Below, piece by piece: positions 1 to 8,328 of a stretch of 64,000 bases of DNA. Source of the DNA: Chthoniobacterales bacterium (lineage in GTDB: Bacteria; Verrucomicrobiota; Verrucomicrobiia; Chthoniobacterales; DASVRZ01); contig JBDSQB010000002.1 of assembly GCA_039930045.1 (NCBI GenBank), forward strand, positions 186,001 to 250,000, read 5' to 3'. The first letter of the stretch is position 1, and each line of letters begins with the position of its first letter. The notes below the pieces were generated by a model. It was not told the origin of the DNA and did not search any database. It was given only the letters and a program-made list of their open reading frames with translations. The translations under genes were made by a program, and so were the position numbers.

Positions 1-117
1 TTGCTGAGAAATGGGGGTTACTCATGCCGGGAACATACGTTCACCAAGCCACGCTGCAAGGGAGGAATGATGAGTCGGTTTTGCAACCTGTGCACAAATC
101 CTGCTATCGTAGAACCC

Positions 118-387
118 ATGCGCAGGATTAAACTCAGCGGCCGCGAGATCAGCATGGTCCGAATCATCGGCTTTGGCATCGGAGCCTCGGGTCAGGAATT
201 GCTGGAGACGACCAGCTACGAAGAGGCGGAACTCGTGGACATGCTCAACGGCATGATGAATGCCGGGTTCGTGGTGACCGTTCCGTATTTGTTGGAAGTG
301 GATGAGGCGCAACTCCGGACGACGCAATTTGAAATCAACTCCGCTTACGCCCACGAGCTGCGCAAGGCGCTGCCAGTGAGATTTTAG
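118..387 (+). CDS. Small hypothetical protein, winged-helix-like
   Basis: I do not recognise the family. From the ATG at 118 it is 89 aa. Residues about 5-55 alternate short helices with an LSGREI segment and a 'GFVVT' strand, which resembles a small winged-helix fold, but this is only a pattern judgement. The frame stays open to the first base of the window, so a longer protein cannot be excluded: ATG codons at 67 and 70 follow a GGAGG at 61-65, but that spacing is too short for a normal ribosome site. The upstream part (with a CNLC pair) looks less coding-like than the part after 118. The next gene is the SWIB protein 100 bp downstream. Confidence 0.5.
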   Translation: MRRIKLSGREISMVRIIGFGIGASGQELLETTSYEEAELVDMLNGMMNAGFVVTVPYLLEVDEAQLRTTQFEINSAYAHELRKALPVRF

Positions 388-486
388 TCCGAAAATGGGC
401 TCAAAAGACGTTTTTCAGAGGGAAATCGTTCTTTGACTGTAAATTTCGATTGCTAACAACGTCCGGGAACACTATTCCAAACAGAT

Positions 487-792
487 ATGGCGACACCTAA
501 ACCGAAAACCCCTGCTAAATCCCCCGCAAAAGCTCCCGCGAAAAAAGCTAACGCTGCTTTCATGAAGCCTGTGCAACCCGATGAACAATTGGCTGCCGTT
601 GTGGGTTCGAAACCGCTCCCACGCACTGAAGTCACTAAAAAAGTGTGGGAATACATCAAGAAAAACAACCTGCAAAACCCCAAGAAAAAAACGGAGATCG
701 TCGCTGACGAAGCTTTGAAAGTTATTTTTGGCGGCAAAAAATCAGTCACGATGTTCGAGATGACCAAGCTCATCTCCGGCCATCTTTCCTAA
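487..792 (+). CDS. SWIB/MDM2-domain protein with basic N-terminal tail
   Basis: The 101-aa protein has a SWIB domain at about residues 28-100, recognised from the segments LPRTEVTKKVWEYIKKNNLQ, NPKKKTEI and VTMFEMTKLISGHL. SWIB domains are chromatin-remodelling modules in eukaryotes and also occur as short stand-alone proteins in Chlamydiae and Verrucomicrobiota. Residues 1-25 are a Lys/Pro/Ala-rich tail (PKPKTPAKSPAKAPAKK) of the kind seen in histone H1-like proteins, which suggests nucleoid or DNA binding. No clear Shine-Dalgarno precedes the ATG. A strong hairpin terminator lies 38 bp after the stop, so the gene is probably monocistronic. The biochemical role in bacteria is unknown. Confidence 0.92.
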   Translation: MATPKPKTPAKSPAKAPAKKANAAFMKPVQPDEQLAAVVGSKPLPRTEVTKKVWEYIKKNNLQNPKKKTEIVADEALKVIFGGKKSVTMFEMTKLISGHLS

Positions 793-830
793 TCAGGTTT
801 TTTTGATTCTAGCAAAAAACTAACACATCA

Positions 831-876
831 AAAAACCGCCACCTGAGGAGATCTCCGCAGGTGGCGGTTTTCTTTT
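831..876 (+). terminator. Rho-independent terminator after the SWIB gene
   Basis: A 14-bp perfect stem (AAAACCGCCACCTG pairing with CAGGTGGCGGTTTT) with a 12-nt loop is followed by TCTTTT. It separates the SWIB gene from the VTT-domain gene. The A-run on the left arm means it could also work on the opposite strand. Confidence 0.9.
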
Positions 877-916
877 GCAGTCGAGTTAGATTCCAATCAC
901 CGGCCCACGCCTCCCG

Positions 917-1651
917 ATGACCACTTCCAACAAGCTCAAGCTCGCCCTCTTCATCCTGCTTCTGGCCGGCATGGCCGTTGGAGCGAAAATTGTCGGGCTG
1001 GCTACAATCAATGCTTGGATGCAAACCTTCATCCACTACGTGCAAGGCCTCGGCTGGTGGGGCATGTTACTCTATGTAGTCGTCTTCGGCATCGTCTGCC
1101 TCCTCGCCCTGCCCGCGATGCCGCTAACCATCGGCGCAGGGATCATTTTCCATTTCTGGATCGGCGTCATCATCACAATTCTCGGCCTCGCGCTGGGTGC
1201 TAGCCTGGGTTTCCTCACCTCCCGCTATCTCGCGCGCGGCATCGTCGCTGAAAAACTGAAGGATAGCCCGAAGTTCAAAGCCATCGACACCGCCATTGGC
1301 AACGAAGGTTGGAAAATAGTCACCCTCCTCCGCATGTGTCCCCTGCCCTTCGGCCTCTCCAATTACATTTACGGCATCACCTCGATTCCCTTCTGGCACT
1401 ACCTCGTGGCCACAGTCGCTGGCGTGTTGCCGAGCACTGCGTTTTTTGTTTATCTCGGGCACGCGGGCCAGGCTGGGCTCGACTCGGCTTCCACCAAAAG
1501 CCCGGCGCTGCTGCTGCCATTGGGGTTGGGACTGATTGCGGGGATCGCCTGCCTGTTCTACGTGGGAAAAGTCGCCCGCCAAGCCGTGGCCAAAGCGACT
1601 CGCGAAACGCCGATTGCACCGCCGGAAATGATCGAGATCGATCCGAGTTAG
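917..1651 (+). CDS. TVP38/TMEM64 (VTT/SNARE-associated) family membrane protein
   Basis: The 244-aa inner-membrane protein has an N-terminal membrane segment at about 8-28 and a VTT (DedA-related) region at about 45-205. The recognisable signatures are the Gly/Ala-rich re-entrant-like stretch after 'LALPAMPLTIGAG' and the 'PFGLSNYIYGITSIPFW' segment, typical of the TVP38/TMEM64 group. Related DedA/VTT proteins act as lipid scramblases or flippases, but the substrate here is unknown. The C-terminal 25 residues are a soluble tail. The start ATG at 917 follows a terminator by 40 bp. The stop overlaps the stop of the convergent DRTGG gene by 4 bp. Confidence 0.88.
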   Translation: MTTSNKLKLALFILLLAGMAVGAKIVGLATINAWMQTFIHYVQGLGWWGMLLYVVVFGIVCLLALPAMPLTIGAGIIFHFWIGVIITILGLALGASLGFLTSRYLARGIVAEKLKDSPKFKAIDTAIGNEGWKIVTLLRMCPLPFGLSNYIYGITSIPFWHYLVATVAGVLPSTAFFVYLGHAGQAGLDSASTKSPALLLPLGLGLIAGIACLFYVGKVARQAVAKATRETPIAPPEMIEIDPS

Positions 1652-2769
1652 GGCGCTATCGGGAGCGAAAGTTTTTCGAGCAGTCGATCTATTTCCACGT
1701 GCTTCTCGATCATCTGCTGAATGGTTTCGATCTTCTGCTGATCGCCCGGCATTGTCTTCACGGTCATCGAATGAATCCCGCTGGCCACGGAATAAGTATC
1801 GAGTGGTGACGCAATCGCCGGGATGCCCGACTCCGCCAGTTGCTCCATGATGCGCGGGTGCGGCAGATGATCCGCCGAAAGAATGAAACCCGCCAGTGGC
1901 AGCGGATGTCCCTCTTCGGGCCGGTGCGAGGAAATGGCTGCGAGAATAATGTCCTCGCGGTCGCCGGGTGTGATAACGAGCGTGCCGGCCTTGAATTGTG
2001 GAAACAGGTTCGTGGGCGTCATCGCGCCGATGATGACTTTTGTGACGTGACGTCGCCCGCAGTTGCGCGTGCCGGAAACGAAGCGGCCCTGAATGCGCTC
2101 GCAGACTTGCTGCAAAGTCGGTTTCGCCAAAATGGAATTGGCCGGGACGACTCCGAGGAGATCGATCCCCAGTCGATGGAGGCCGCGCCGCGCGAAATCT
2201 TCAATGTAGTCCACTTTTTCAGGAAGGACTTTGTTCAGGATCACGCCAACGACTTCGACACCTTGCTGGTCGAACAGGGCTTTGTTCAGCGCGAGATCGT
2301 CGATGGGACGCCCGATTCCGCCTTTGGTAACGATGATCACTTTGCTCGAAAGCAACTGCGCCACGCGCGCATTGGAAAGGTCAAATACCGATCCAACTCC
2401 CGCGTGCCCGGTGCCTTCGATGATCGCGAATTCCTTTTCCCAAGCGGCCCGGTCGAAAGAATTTTGAATGCGGTCGGTGAGATGCTTGATGTTTCCACCC
2501 TCGATATATTGCCGGGTGAAGTCGGGTTCCACGGCAATGGGACTCATGGCCTCCAGCGGCGTGTGGACCTCGTAGGTATTACCGATGAGAACGGAATCCT
2601 CGTCGATTAGCGTGCCCTCAACGTCGATGAAACGCTGTCCAACTGGCTTGATGTAGCCGATGCGGCCCAATCGCTTTTTGAAGGCTGCGAATAATCCCAG
2701 CGAGGTGGTGGTTTTCCCATCGTCCTGGTGGGTGGCTGCGATAAAGATGCGCGGGGTAACGGTATTCAC
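1648..2769 (-). CDS. BioD-like ATPase with DRTGG domain (Pta N-terminal-like)
   Basis: The 373-aa protein has a P-loop of the dethiobiotin-synthetase/cobyrinate-synthase type near residues 13-25 (ATHQDDGKTTTS), followed by an AAA_26-like domain to about residue 205 and a DRTGG-type domain at about 215-320 (the TPGDREDI segment). This architecture equals the N-terminal half of long phosphotransacetylases, but the catalytic acetyltransferase domain is absent. Stand-alone forms are common and of unknown function, perhaps regulatory or nucleotide-sensing. The gene is monocistronic and convergent with the VTT gene. I am confident of the family, not of the role. Confidence 0.85.
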   Translation of the reverse strand: MNTVTPRIFIAATHQDDGKTTTSLGLFAAFKKRLGRIGYIKPVGQRFIDVEGTLIDEDSVLIGNTYEVHTPLEAMSPIAVEPDFTRQYIEGGNIKHLTDRIQNSFDRAAWEKEFAIIEGTGHAGVGSVFDLSNARVAQLLSSKVIIVTKGGIGRPIDDLALNKALFDQQGVEVVGVILNKVLPEKVDYIEDFARRGLHRLGIDLLGVVPANSILAKPTLQQVCERIQGRFVSGTRNCGRRHVTKVIIGAMTPTNLFPQFKAGTLVITPGDREDIILAAISSHRPEEGHPLPLAGFILSADHLPHPRIMEQLAESGIPAIASPLDTYSVASGIHSMTVKTMPGDQQKIETIQQMIEKHVEIDRLLEKLSLPIAP

Positions 2770-2837
2770 CGCTGTTCCATAGCATTTTCACTTCTGGAAG
2801 CAACGCCTCGTTGAGGAGGATTTCCAGATTGCTTCAA

Positions 2838-2872
2838 AAAACAAGAAAGGCGGGACAAAAATCCCGCCTTTC
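2838..2872 (-). terminator. Terminator of the FecR-like gene
   Basis: GAAAGGCGGGA and TCCCGCCTTTC form an 11-bp stem with a 6-nt loop. Read on the minus strand the stem is followed by a T-rich tract. It lies 28 bp beyond the stop of the FecR-like gene. Confidence 0.85.
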
Positions 2873-2899
2873 AGAAGTCCTGTGACTGGTTAGGTGATG

Positions 2900-3925
2900 T
2901 TAGAGGCTAACGTTCGGAATTGAAGAAGCCGGAGGAGGATTTGGCGGGCGCAGGGCGCTGATGCTGTTGCCGGGGCCTTCACCGGGAGCGGCTGGGTCCG
3001 ATTTGCCGTCAGCGAAAGTTTTACCATCAGAGAAGGTCTTGCCGTCGCTGAAAGTTTTGCCATCGCTAAAGGTTTGGGTGTCACTGAAACTGCCTTGCTC
3101 GGAGGAGCCGGTAGTTGCATTCGAATCAGCCGAAGCGAGTTTGTTCGCGGCGACGTCAGCCGGGACAGCGGTTTTATTGCTGGCGATCAACTGGCTCAAG
3201 ACTTGGCGGGCATTCTGGGATGCCTCAGGTGAGATCGTGGTTTCCACCAACAGAACGGTGCCGGCGAAGGTCTGCGCAGACACTTCTTTCTTGGCAACGC
3301 TCTCGGCGAGCATGGTCAACGAATTGGAAGCGGCTTGCACAGCCACGGAATCTTGGGAGATCGGAGAACCTTCGGAAGCGGTCGCATTCACGCCGCAATC
3401 AGAGAGTTTGGAAACCAATCCGCTGGGCAATGTTTTCACATTTCCAGAGAGCAAGCTGATCGATACCTGTCCGTCCACAACGGCGACGGAAGAATCGGGG
3501 CTGCCGACGGAAACGTTAAACAAAGCGTCAGAAGCCTTGATTTCACCTTGGCAGGTGACAACGGCGAAGTCGTTGCTCTTGGCGTATTGCTGATCGAGGA
3601 AGACCGACGCAGAGCCGGATTCGACGGAGACACGGACGTTGCGGCTGGAACCTTCCGCCACTTCGTTCGAGAGCAAGGTGACGTGGCTGCCGGGCTGGAC
3701 TTTCACGATGATGCCCGGAAGCGGGATCAGAGTGGCGCTGTTCACCTTGTCAGTGGTAACGCTGGAACCGACTTGCAGTTGTTGTTCTCCTGCCGACGTG
3801 GTCAGCAAGCGAGCGGCCTTGGCTTCTGCCGAGGCATTGCCAAGGGAGAGGGCGGCGGTGAGTGATAAAACTGCGGCGGAGTAGATTCCGTGCAATTTCC
3901 GAGATGGTCTGAATGATTTTCTCAT
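2900..3925 (-). CDS. Secreted FecR-like protein with hexapeptide repeats
   Basis: The 341-aa protein begins with an n-region rich in Arg/Lys and a signal peptide ending near residue 34 (GNASAEA). Residues about 40-165 match the FecR-type beta-rich pattern (LQVGSSVTT, GSHVTLLSN, VRVSVESGSASVFL, VVDGQVSISLLSGN), which is widespread in Verrucomicrobiota secreted proteins of unknown function. It is not a sigma-factor regulator here because no ECF sigma gene is nearby. Near residues 280-310 there is a perfect short repeat of SDGKTF (four copies, one SADGK-type variant), then a Pro-rich tail. The gene is divergent from the EPS operon with 236 bp between them, so shared regulation or a periplasmic role in EPS export is possible. 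Confidence 0.8.
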   Translation of the reverse strand: MRKSFRPSRKLHGIYSAAVLSLTAALSLGNASAEAKAARLLTTSAGEQQLQVGSSVTTDKVNSATLIPLPGIIVKVQPGSHVTLLSNEVAEGSSRNVRVSVESGSASVFLDQQYAKSNDFAVVTCQGEIKASDALFNVSVGSPDSSVAVVDGQVSISLLSGNVKTLPSGLVSKLSDCGVNATASEGSPISQDSVAVQAASNSLTMLAESVAKKEVSAQTFAGTVLLVETTISPEASQNARQVLSQLIASNKTAVPADVAANKLASADSNATTGSSEQGSFSDTQTFSDGKTFSDGKTFSDGKTFADGKSDPAAPGEGPGNSISALRPPNPPPASSIPNVSL

Positions 3926-4161
3926 ATATGGTAAGTTTACTTGTTACGGAACCAGCTAGAATCCTTAAAACGGTCGGATGTTAACACAGTCGAATCGCTT
4001 GTAAAGAATAAATCGGGTCTTTTTGATTTTGATTTGTATTTGTTCCGGTTTTCCGGAATTCTCGCGCTTAGAATACCTCTTTTGGAAAAAAACTGAGGCC
4101 GGATTTCGCAAACCCGGCGAAAATTGTGGACAAGAATTTTAGAAACTGATAATCGCACTCT

Positions 4162-5478
4162 ATGAGCACCGCCAATTTCCTTTGCAAAACCACCATGCGT
4201 TCAGCGACTTCGCCCAAAGTCATCCTCGCTGTAGCCTCCGCCCTGGGGCTGATCGCCACGACGCAGGCACAGGATATTATTCGGCCTTCCATGACACGGG
4301 CTTATGCGCCGGACAATCGAAAGTTCACCGCCGAAGAACCTAATTACAACATCCGAGTGGGCTCGGTTTCGCTCTTGATGGATGCCTCGGTTTTTGCCGA
4401 ATACAATGACAATGTTAACCTCTCCAATGTTGACAAACAGTCCGACGTCATTATTCGCCCATCCATTGGAGTTACAGCGAAATGGGAACTTTCCGAGTTG
4501 AATTCCGTCACGCTCCACATTGGTGCCGGTTACGCTTATTACTTGAACGACAACAACGGTGGCGGTTCGGGATTCACCCTGGACCCCGGCTCCGAGCTGG
4601 CCTTCAACATCTATTCCGGCGACTTCAAGATTCGCATCTACGACGCTTTTTCTCTCACGGATACGCCGATCGACTCCGTGGGCTTCAGCAACGTGGATAA
4701 CTTCGGCCAATTCTCCAACACCGCCGGAATCGCCGTCACTTGGGACATCTCCGATCTGGCCATCACTGCCGGTTACAGTCACAACGACATCATCGGCACC
4801 TCGGGAAATTACGACTATCTCGACAGCAAGACCGACCAGGTTTATGGCACTATTTATTATGCAATCAACCCGACATGGGGTGTTGGCATCGAAGGTGCTT
4901 ATAGTGCCACTCGTTATGACCAGAATATTCAAAACGACGCCACTGGCTGGAACTTGGGCGCTTTCGTTGAAGGCACGCTTACTGAAAACTTCTCCTTCCG
5001 CGCTGCCGCTGGTTATCAAGCGATTGATTTCGATAATCGCTCCGGCACCGTGGACGTCACCGGGCTCTTGGGCAGTCTTGGAAATGATACCGATAACTTT
5101 GGCGGCATCTACGCCAACGCAGGCATCACGAATCAACTCAACGCCTACATCACACAGGATCTAACCATCGGGCGCGAAGCCATGCTTGGCGTCAACTCCA
5201 ATTACATCGACCTCATTTATGTCCGGCACACCACCAAATGGAGCATCATCAAGGATGTGGACCTTATTACCCGCCTGTTTTATGAGAAAGCCAGTGAATC
5301 AGGAAGCTTCAATGCTGAGGATGCCAAGCGCTACGGCGCATCCATCGGAGCCACCTACCAATTTGCTCCAACTTGGATTCTTTCCGCCGAATATGGTTTT
5401 ATCAAAAAGGATTCAAACCTCGATTTCCGCGATTACACGCAAAACCGGGTTCTGGTTGGCATCACTTACCAATTCTAA
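4162..5478 (+). CDS. Outer-membrane beta-barrel protein of the EPS locus
   Basis: The 438-aa protein has a signal peptide (cleavage after TTQAQ, near residue 36), then a long series of alternating amphipathic strands rich in Tyr, Gly and Asn and a terminal Phe (GITYQF), as in barrel proteins recognised by the BAM complex. Barrels of this kind are encoded in front of Wza/Wzc genes in many Gram-negative EPS loci, where they are thought to help export polysaccharide. An in-frame ATG at 4195 would give a more compact signal peptide and is an alternative start. The next gene starts inside its last codons or directly after the stop, so the two are translationally linked. Confidence 0.82.
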   Translation: MSTANFLCKTTMRSATSPKVILAVASALGLIATTQAQDIIRPSMTRAYAPDNRKFTAEEPNYNIRVGSVSLLMDASVFAEYNDNVNLSNVDKQSDVIIRPSIGVTAKWELSELNSVTLHIGAGYAYYLNDNNGGGSGFTLDPGSELAFNIYSGDFKIRIYDAFSLTDTPIDSVGFSNVDNFGQFSNTAGIAVTWDISDLAITAGYSHNDIIGTSGNYDYLDSKTDQVYGTIYYAINPTWGVGIEGAYSATRYDQNIQNDATGWNLGAFVEGTLTENFSFRAAAGYQAIDFDNRSGTVDVTGLLGSLGNDTDNFGGIYANAGITNQLNAYITQDLTIGREAMLGVNSNYIDLIYVRHTTKWSIIKDVDLITRLFYEKASESGSFNAEDAKRYGASIGATYQFAPTWILSAEYGFIKKDSNLDFRDYTQNRVLVGITYQF

Positions 5479-6187
5479 GCTGACGGCCCGGTTCGGGCAC
5501 AGCATTCTGGCGTCCCTGTTCCTTTTGGGCGCGGTAAATTCCCTGCCCGCCCAGACTCCTCCGCCTCGCCCGGTGATGAGGCAGAATTATCCGACTCCGC
5601 CGACAAATTCCGCCTACAGTGGCGCGGCCTCCACGGTCGCCACCACGACTTCCATGGCGGTCTTGGACAACACCCGCAAGCTCGGCATCGGCGACCAGGT
5701 GAGTTTCCGCGTGGTGGAAGATCGTGATCCGCCGGTGCAATTGCTCATCACCGACTCCGGTGAAATGGAAGTCCCCTACATCGGCCGCGTCAAAGCCGCC
5801 GGACGTTCCTGCAAAGAACTGGCCACGGCGATCAAGTCTTCCTTGGAAGTCGATTATTATTACCGAGCGACCGTCATTGTGGCCTTGGACGCGATCAGTA
5901 CGGCCACTCGTGGTAGAATTACAGTCTCAGGCGAAGTGCTCACCCAAGGTTCTCAAGAGATTCCAGCGACGGTAGATTTCACTGCTAGCAAAGCCATTGC
6001 CAATGCGGGAGGTCCCACCCGGTTTGGAGACACCAGAAGAGTGAAGATTATTCGACAATCTGGCAACGGCGCTCCAAGCATCATCATTTTCGATTACAAA
6101 AAATTTCTCGACGCCAAAGGAGAAGACATCCTCTTGCAACCTAACGACACCATCAACGTCCCGGCTCGCGGCGTCACCTTTTTCTAA
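5456..6187 (+). CDS. Polysaccharide biosynthesis/export protein (Wza-type)
   Basis: The protein carries a polysaccharide-export domain (LGIGDQVSFRVVED, VPYIGRVKAAGRS) followed by one SLBB-like ligand-binding segment (GRITVSGEVLTQG to the end). It is the periplasmic/outer-membrane export component that works with the Wzc kinase encoded next. No ATG gives a signal peptide: a hydrophobic stretch ILASLFLLGAVNSLPAQ is preceded only by non-ATG codons, so I place the start at TTG 5456, with CTG 5480 as alternative. ATG 5576 would lose the signal peptide. With TTG 5456 the gene overlaps the barrel gene by 23 bp. Unlike Wza it has no lipobox cysteine. Confidence 0.8.
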   Translation: MASLTNSKLTARFGHSILASLFLLGAVNSLPAQTPPPRPVMRQNYPTPPTNSAYSGAASTVATTTSMAVLDNTRKLGIGDQVSFRVVEDRDPPVQLLITDSGEMEVPYIGRVKAAGRSCKELATAIKSSLEVDYYYRATVIVALDAISTATRGRITVSGEVLTQGSQEIPATVDFTASKAIANAGGPTRFGDTRRVKIIRQSGNGAPSIIIFDYKKFLDAKGEDILLQPNDTINVPARGVTFF

Positions 6188-6195
6188 CCTTGGCG

Positions 6196-8277
6196 ATGAA
6201 CAAATCTTCCATGACCTCCACAACCACGGAAAAGGCCGAGACTTTTCATGCCCAGTTGCACCGGCTGCGGCAGCAATTTGTCACGCACTGGTGGATTATT
6301 TTTCTCACCATTTCGCTCGGCGTCTTGCTGCAGATCGTGCTGACGATGAAGATGCAGGACTACAAGTTTTCCGAGGGGAAAATCATCTCGTCCTCGCTCA
6401 TTTCCGGGCCCGACAATCAAGGCATTAGCACCAACGGCACGCCCGGTGATTTCTTTGCCACTCAGATCGAGCTTCTTAACGGCTCCGAGATTCGGCGCAA
6501 AGCCGAGGAGCGGGTCAAAATCACCAATCCGGGCCTAACTCCGGACGTGGTCGATCTGGAAGTTGAGCAACCGGCTCACAGCGATATCCTGGTCCTCACC
6601 GCCAAGAGCAAAAACGGCCCCTACGCCCAGGCATGGCTGGGTGCGGTCATGTATGAATATCTGGAATTCCGCAAAATCACCCTTGCTGGCCCTGTCGATA
6701 AAACGGTGGCCGAGTTAAAGAAAGATCAGGTCGAGGCCAAAGAAAAAATCAACAAGCAGATCGACCTGATTGCCGCCTGGAAAAAGCAATATAACGACGT
6801 TGCCCTCGTGGAGCAGGACAACGGAGCCGCGCTCTATCTAGCCAAGTTGAAGCAGACTCTCGCGCAAAATCAGACAGAGTTTCAGCTTCTGGAAATGCTC
6901 AGCGTTGAGCAAACCGTCAAACGCCAGTCCGCCGAACTCACTCCCAACAGCACCAACCCCAACCTCATCGCCAATGTGAACACGAGTCAGGTAAGCGGCG
7001 TGGCCCAGGAATATCTTGAAGCCAAAAAGCAGGTCCAAGTTTTACTGGCCGAAAAAGCCGAACTTAGCCAGGTGCTCAAGCCAAAACACCCGAAGATCGT
7101 CGCCTATAACGAGGAGATCGCGCGCCAGGAAAAGAAGATCGAAATCTTGCGCGAGCAAAGCCGGGAAGAAATCAAAAATCAGAAAGAATCGCTCGGTTTG
7201 CAGATCACGAACAACGAACGCGAAATCAAGGAATGGGAAGTAAAAGCCCGGGAGATCGGCGGCCTTCTCGGAGAATACAAACAACTCCAGGCCACGCTCG
7301 AACAAGCCAACATCGACTACAAAAACATCTCCGATAAAATCTCGACGATCAGCAGCACCCTGCGCACCACTCCCGACTTCATGCAGATCATGGCGCAGGC
7401 CAGCGAGCCGAAACCTTACAAGCGCGGCCTAGTCAAAGCGCTCGTCATCGGCGTGCTCGGCGGACTCGTTGTCGGCATCGGCATTCTCCTGCTCATCAAT
7501 CAGCTCGACGACCGCGTGCGTTCCTTCAGCGAAATGCAGGCCACTTTCGACTACCCGATTATTGGCCACGTGCCGCGCTCGGCCGTCACCGACAAGCCGC
7601 TCATTTCCGAAGACGACGACCGGCACATGCTGCTCGAATCGCTGCGCAACATCCGCTCCTCCATCTTCTTCATGCCTCACGTTGGCGCGAAACCAAAGAC
7701 ACTCCTCGTCACCAGTTCCATCCCGAACGAGGGAAAATCCACTGTTTCCTCCAACCTCGCCGTCACCATGGCGATGTCCGGCGCGAAAACCCTCCTGATC
7801 GACGCCGACATGCGCCGAGGTTCGCTTCACACACTTTTCCAGACGCCTGCCAGTCCGGGTCTGGCCGATTTCCTCACCGAAACGTCGTCTTTGGAAGACG
7901 CCATTTTTACCACCAAGGTCAAAAATCTCAGCATCATGAGCCGGGGACGCGGCACCAATGCAGCCAACGATTTGCTCCTCGGCAAACATACCGACACGCT
8001 CATCAAAAAACTCTATCCAGAGTACGACTACATCATCCTCGACAGCGCGCCCGTCCTCGCTGCGGATGACACCAGCAATCTGGCGCCCAAAGTGGACGGC
8101 GTCGTCTTCGTCCTGCGCGCCTCATTCACTCCCGCCCGACTCGCCCGCCGCACCTTGCAAATCTTGCTCGGCCGTCAGGTGAATATTCTCGGACTCGTCT
8201 TTAACTGCGCCGAGTCCGGTTCAGCCGATTACCCGTACTATCGTTACGAGGAATATCACAAGCATTCTGTAGCCTAG
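6196..8277 (+). CDS. Wzc-type polysaccharide co-polymerase and tyrosine autokinase
   Basis: The 693-aa inner-membrane protein has TM1 near residues 33-54, a periplasmic coiled-coil region to about 390 with a Wzz/GNVR-like part before TM2 (about 412-435), and a cytoplasmic BY-kinase domain. Walker A is SIPNEGKSTVSS, Walker A' is LLIDADMRRGS and Walker B is YIILDSAPVL. The C-terminus is a tyrosine cluster (YPYYRYEEYHKHS, five Tyr) that is the usual autophosphorylation tail. Such proteins set chain length and control export by cycles of phosphorylation. The start ATG 6196 lies 8 bp after the export gene; TTG 6190 is also in frame. Confidence 0.95.
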   Translation: MNKSSMTSTTTEKAETFHAQLHRLRQQFVTHWWIIFLTISLGVLLQIVLTMKMQDYKFSEGKIISSSLISGPDNQGISTNGTPGDFFATQIELLNGSEIRRKAEERVKITNPGLTPDVVDLEVEQPAHSDILVLTAKSKNGPYAQAWLGAVMYEYLEFRKITLAGPVDKTVAELKKDQVEAKEKINKQIDLIAAWKKQYNDVALVEQDNGAALYLAKLKQTLAQNQTEFQLLEMLSVEQTVKRQSAELTPNSTNPNLIANVNTSQVSGVAQEYLEAKKQVQVLLAEKAELSQVLKPKHPKIVAYNEEIARQEKKIEILREQSREEIKNQKESLGLQITNNEREIKEWEVKAREIGGLLGEYKQLQATLEQANIDYKNISDKISTISSTLRTTPDFMQIMAQASEPKPYKRGLVKALVIGVLGGLVVGIGILLLINQLDDRVRSFSEMQATFDYPIIGHVPRSAVTDKPLISEDDDRHMLLESLRNIRSSIFFMPHVGAKPKTLLVTSSIPNEGKSTVSSNLAVTMAMSGAKTLLIDADMRRGSLHTLFQTPASPGLADFLTETSSLEDAIFTTKVKNLSIMSRGRGTNAANDLLLGKHTDTLIKKLYPEYDYIILDSAPVLAADDTSNLAPKVDGVVFVLRASFTPARLARRTLQILLGRQVNILGLVFNCAESGSADYPYYRYEEYHKHSVA

Positions 8278-8328
8278 CTTTTTGCCGGCGGACCATCGAA
8301 CAAGGACCGCACTCACAGGAACCATGGG

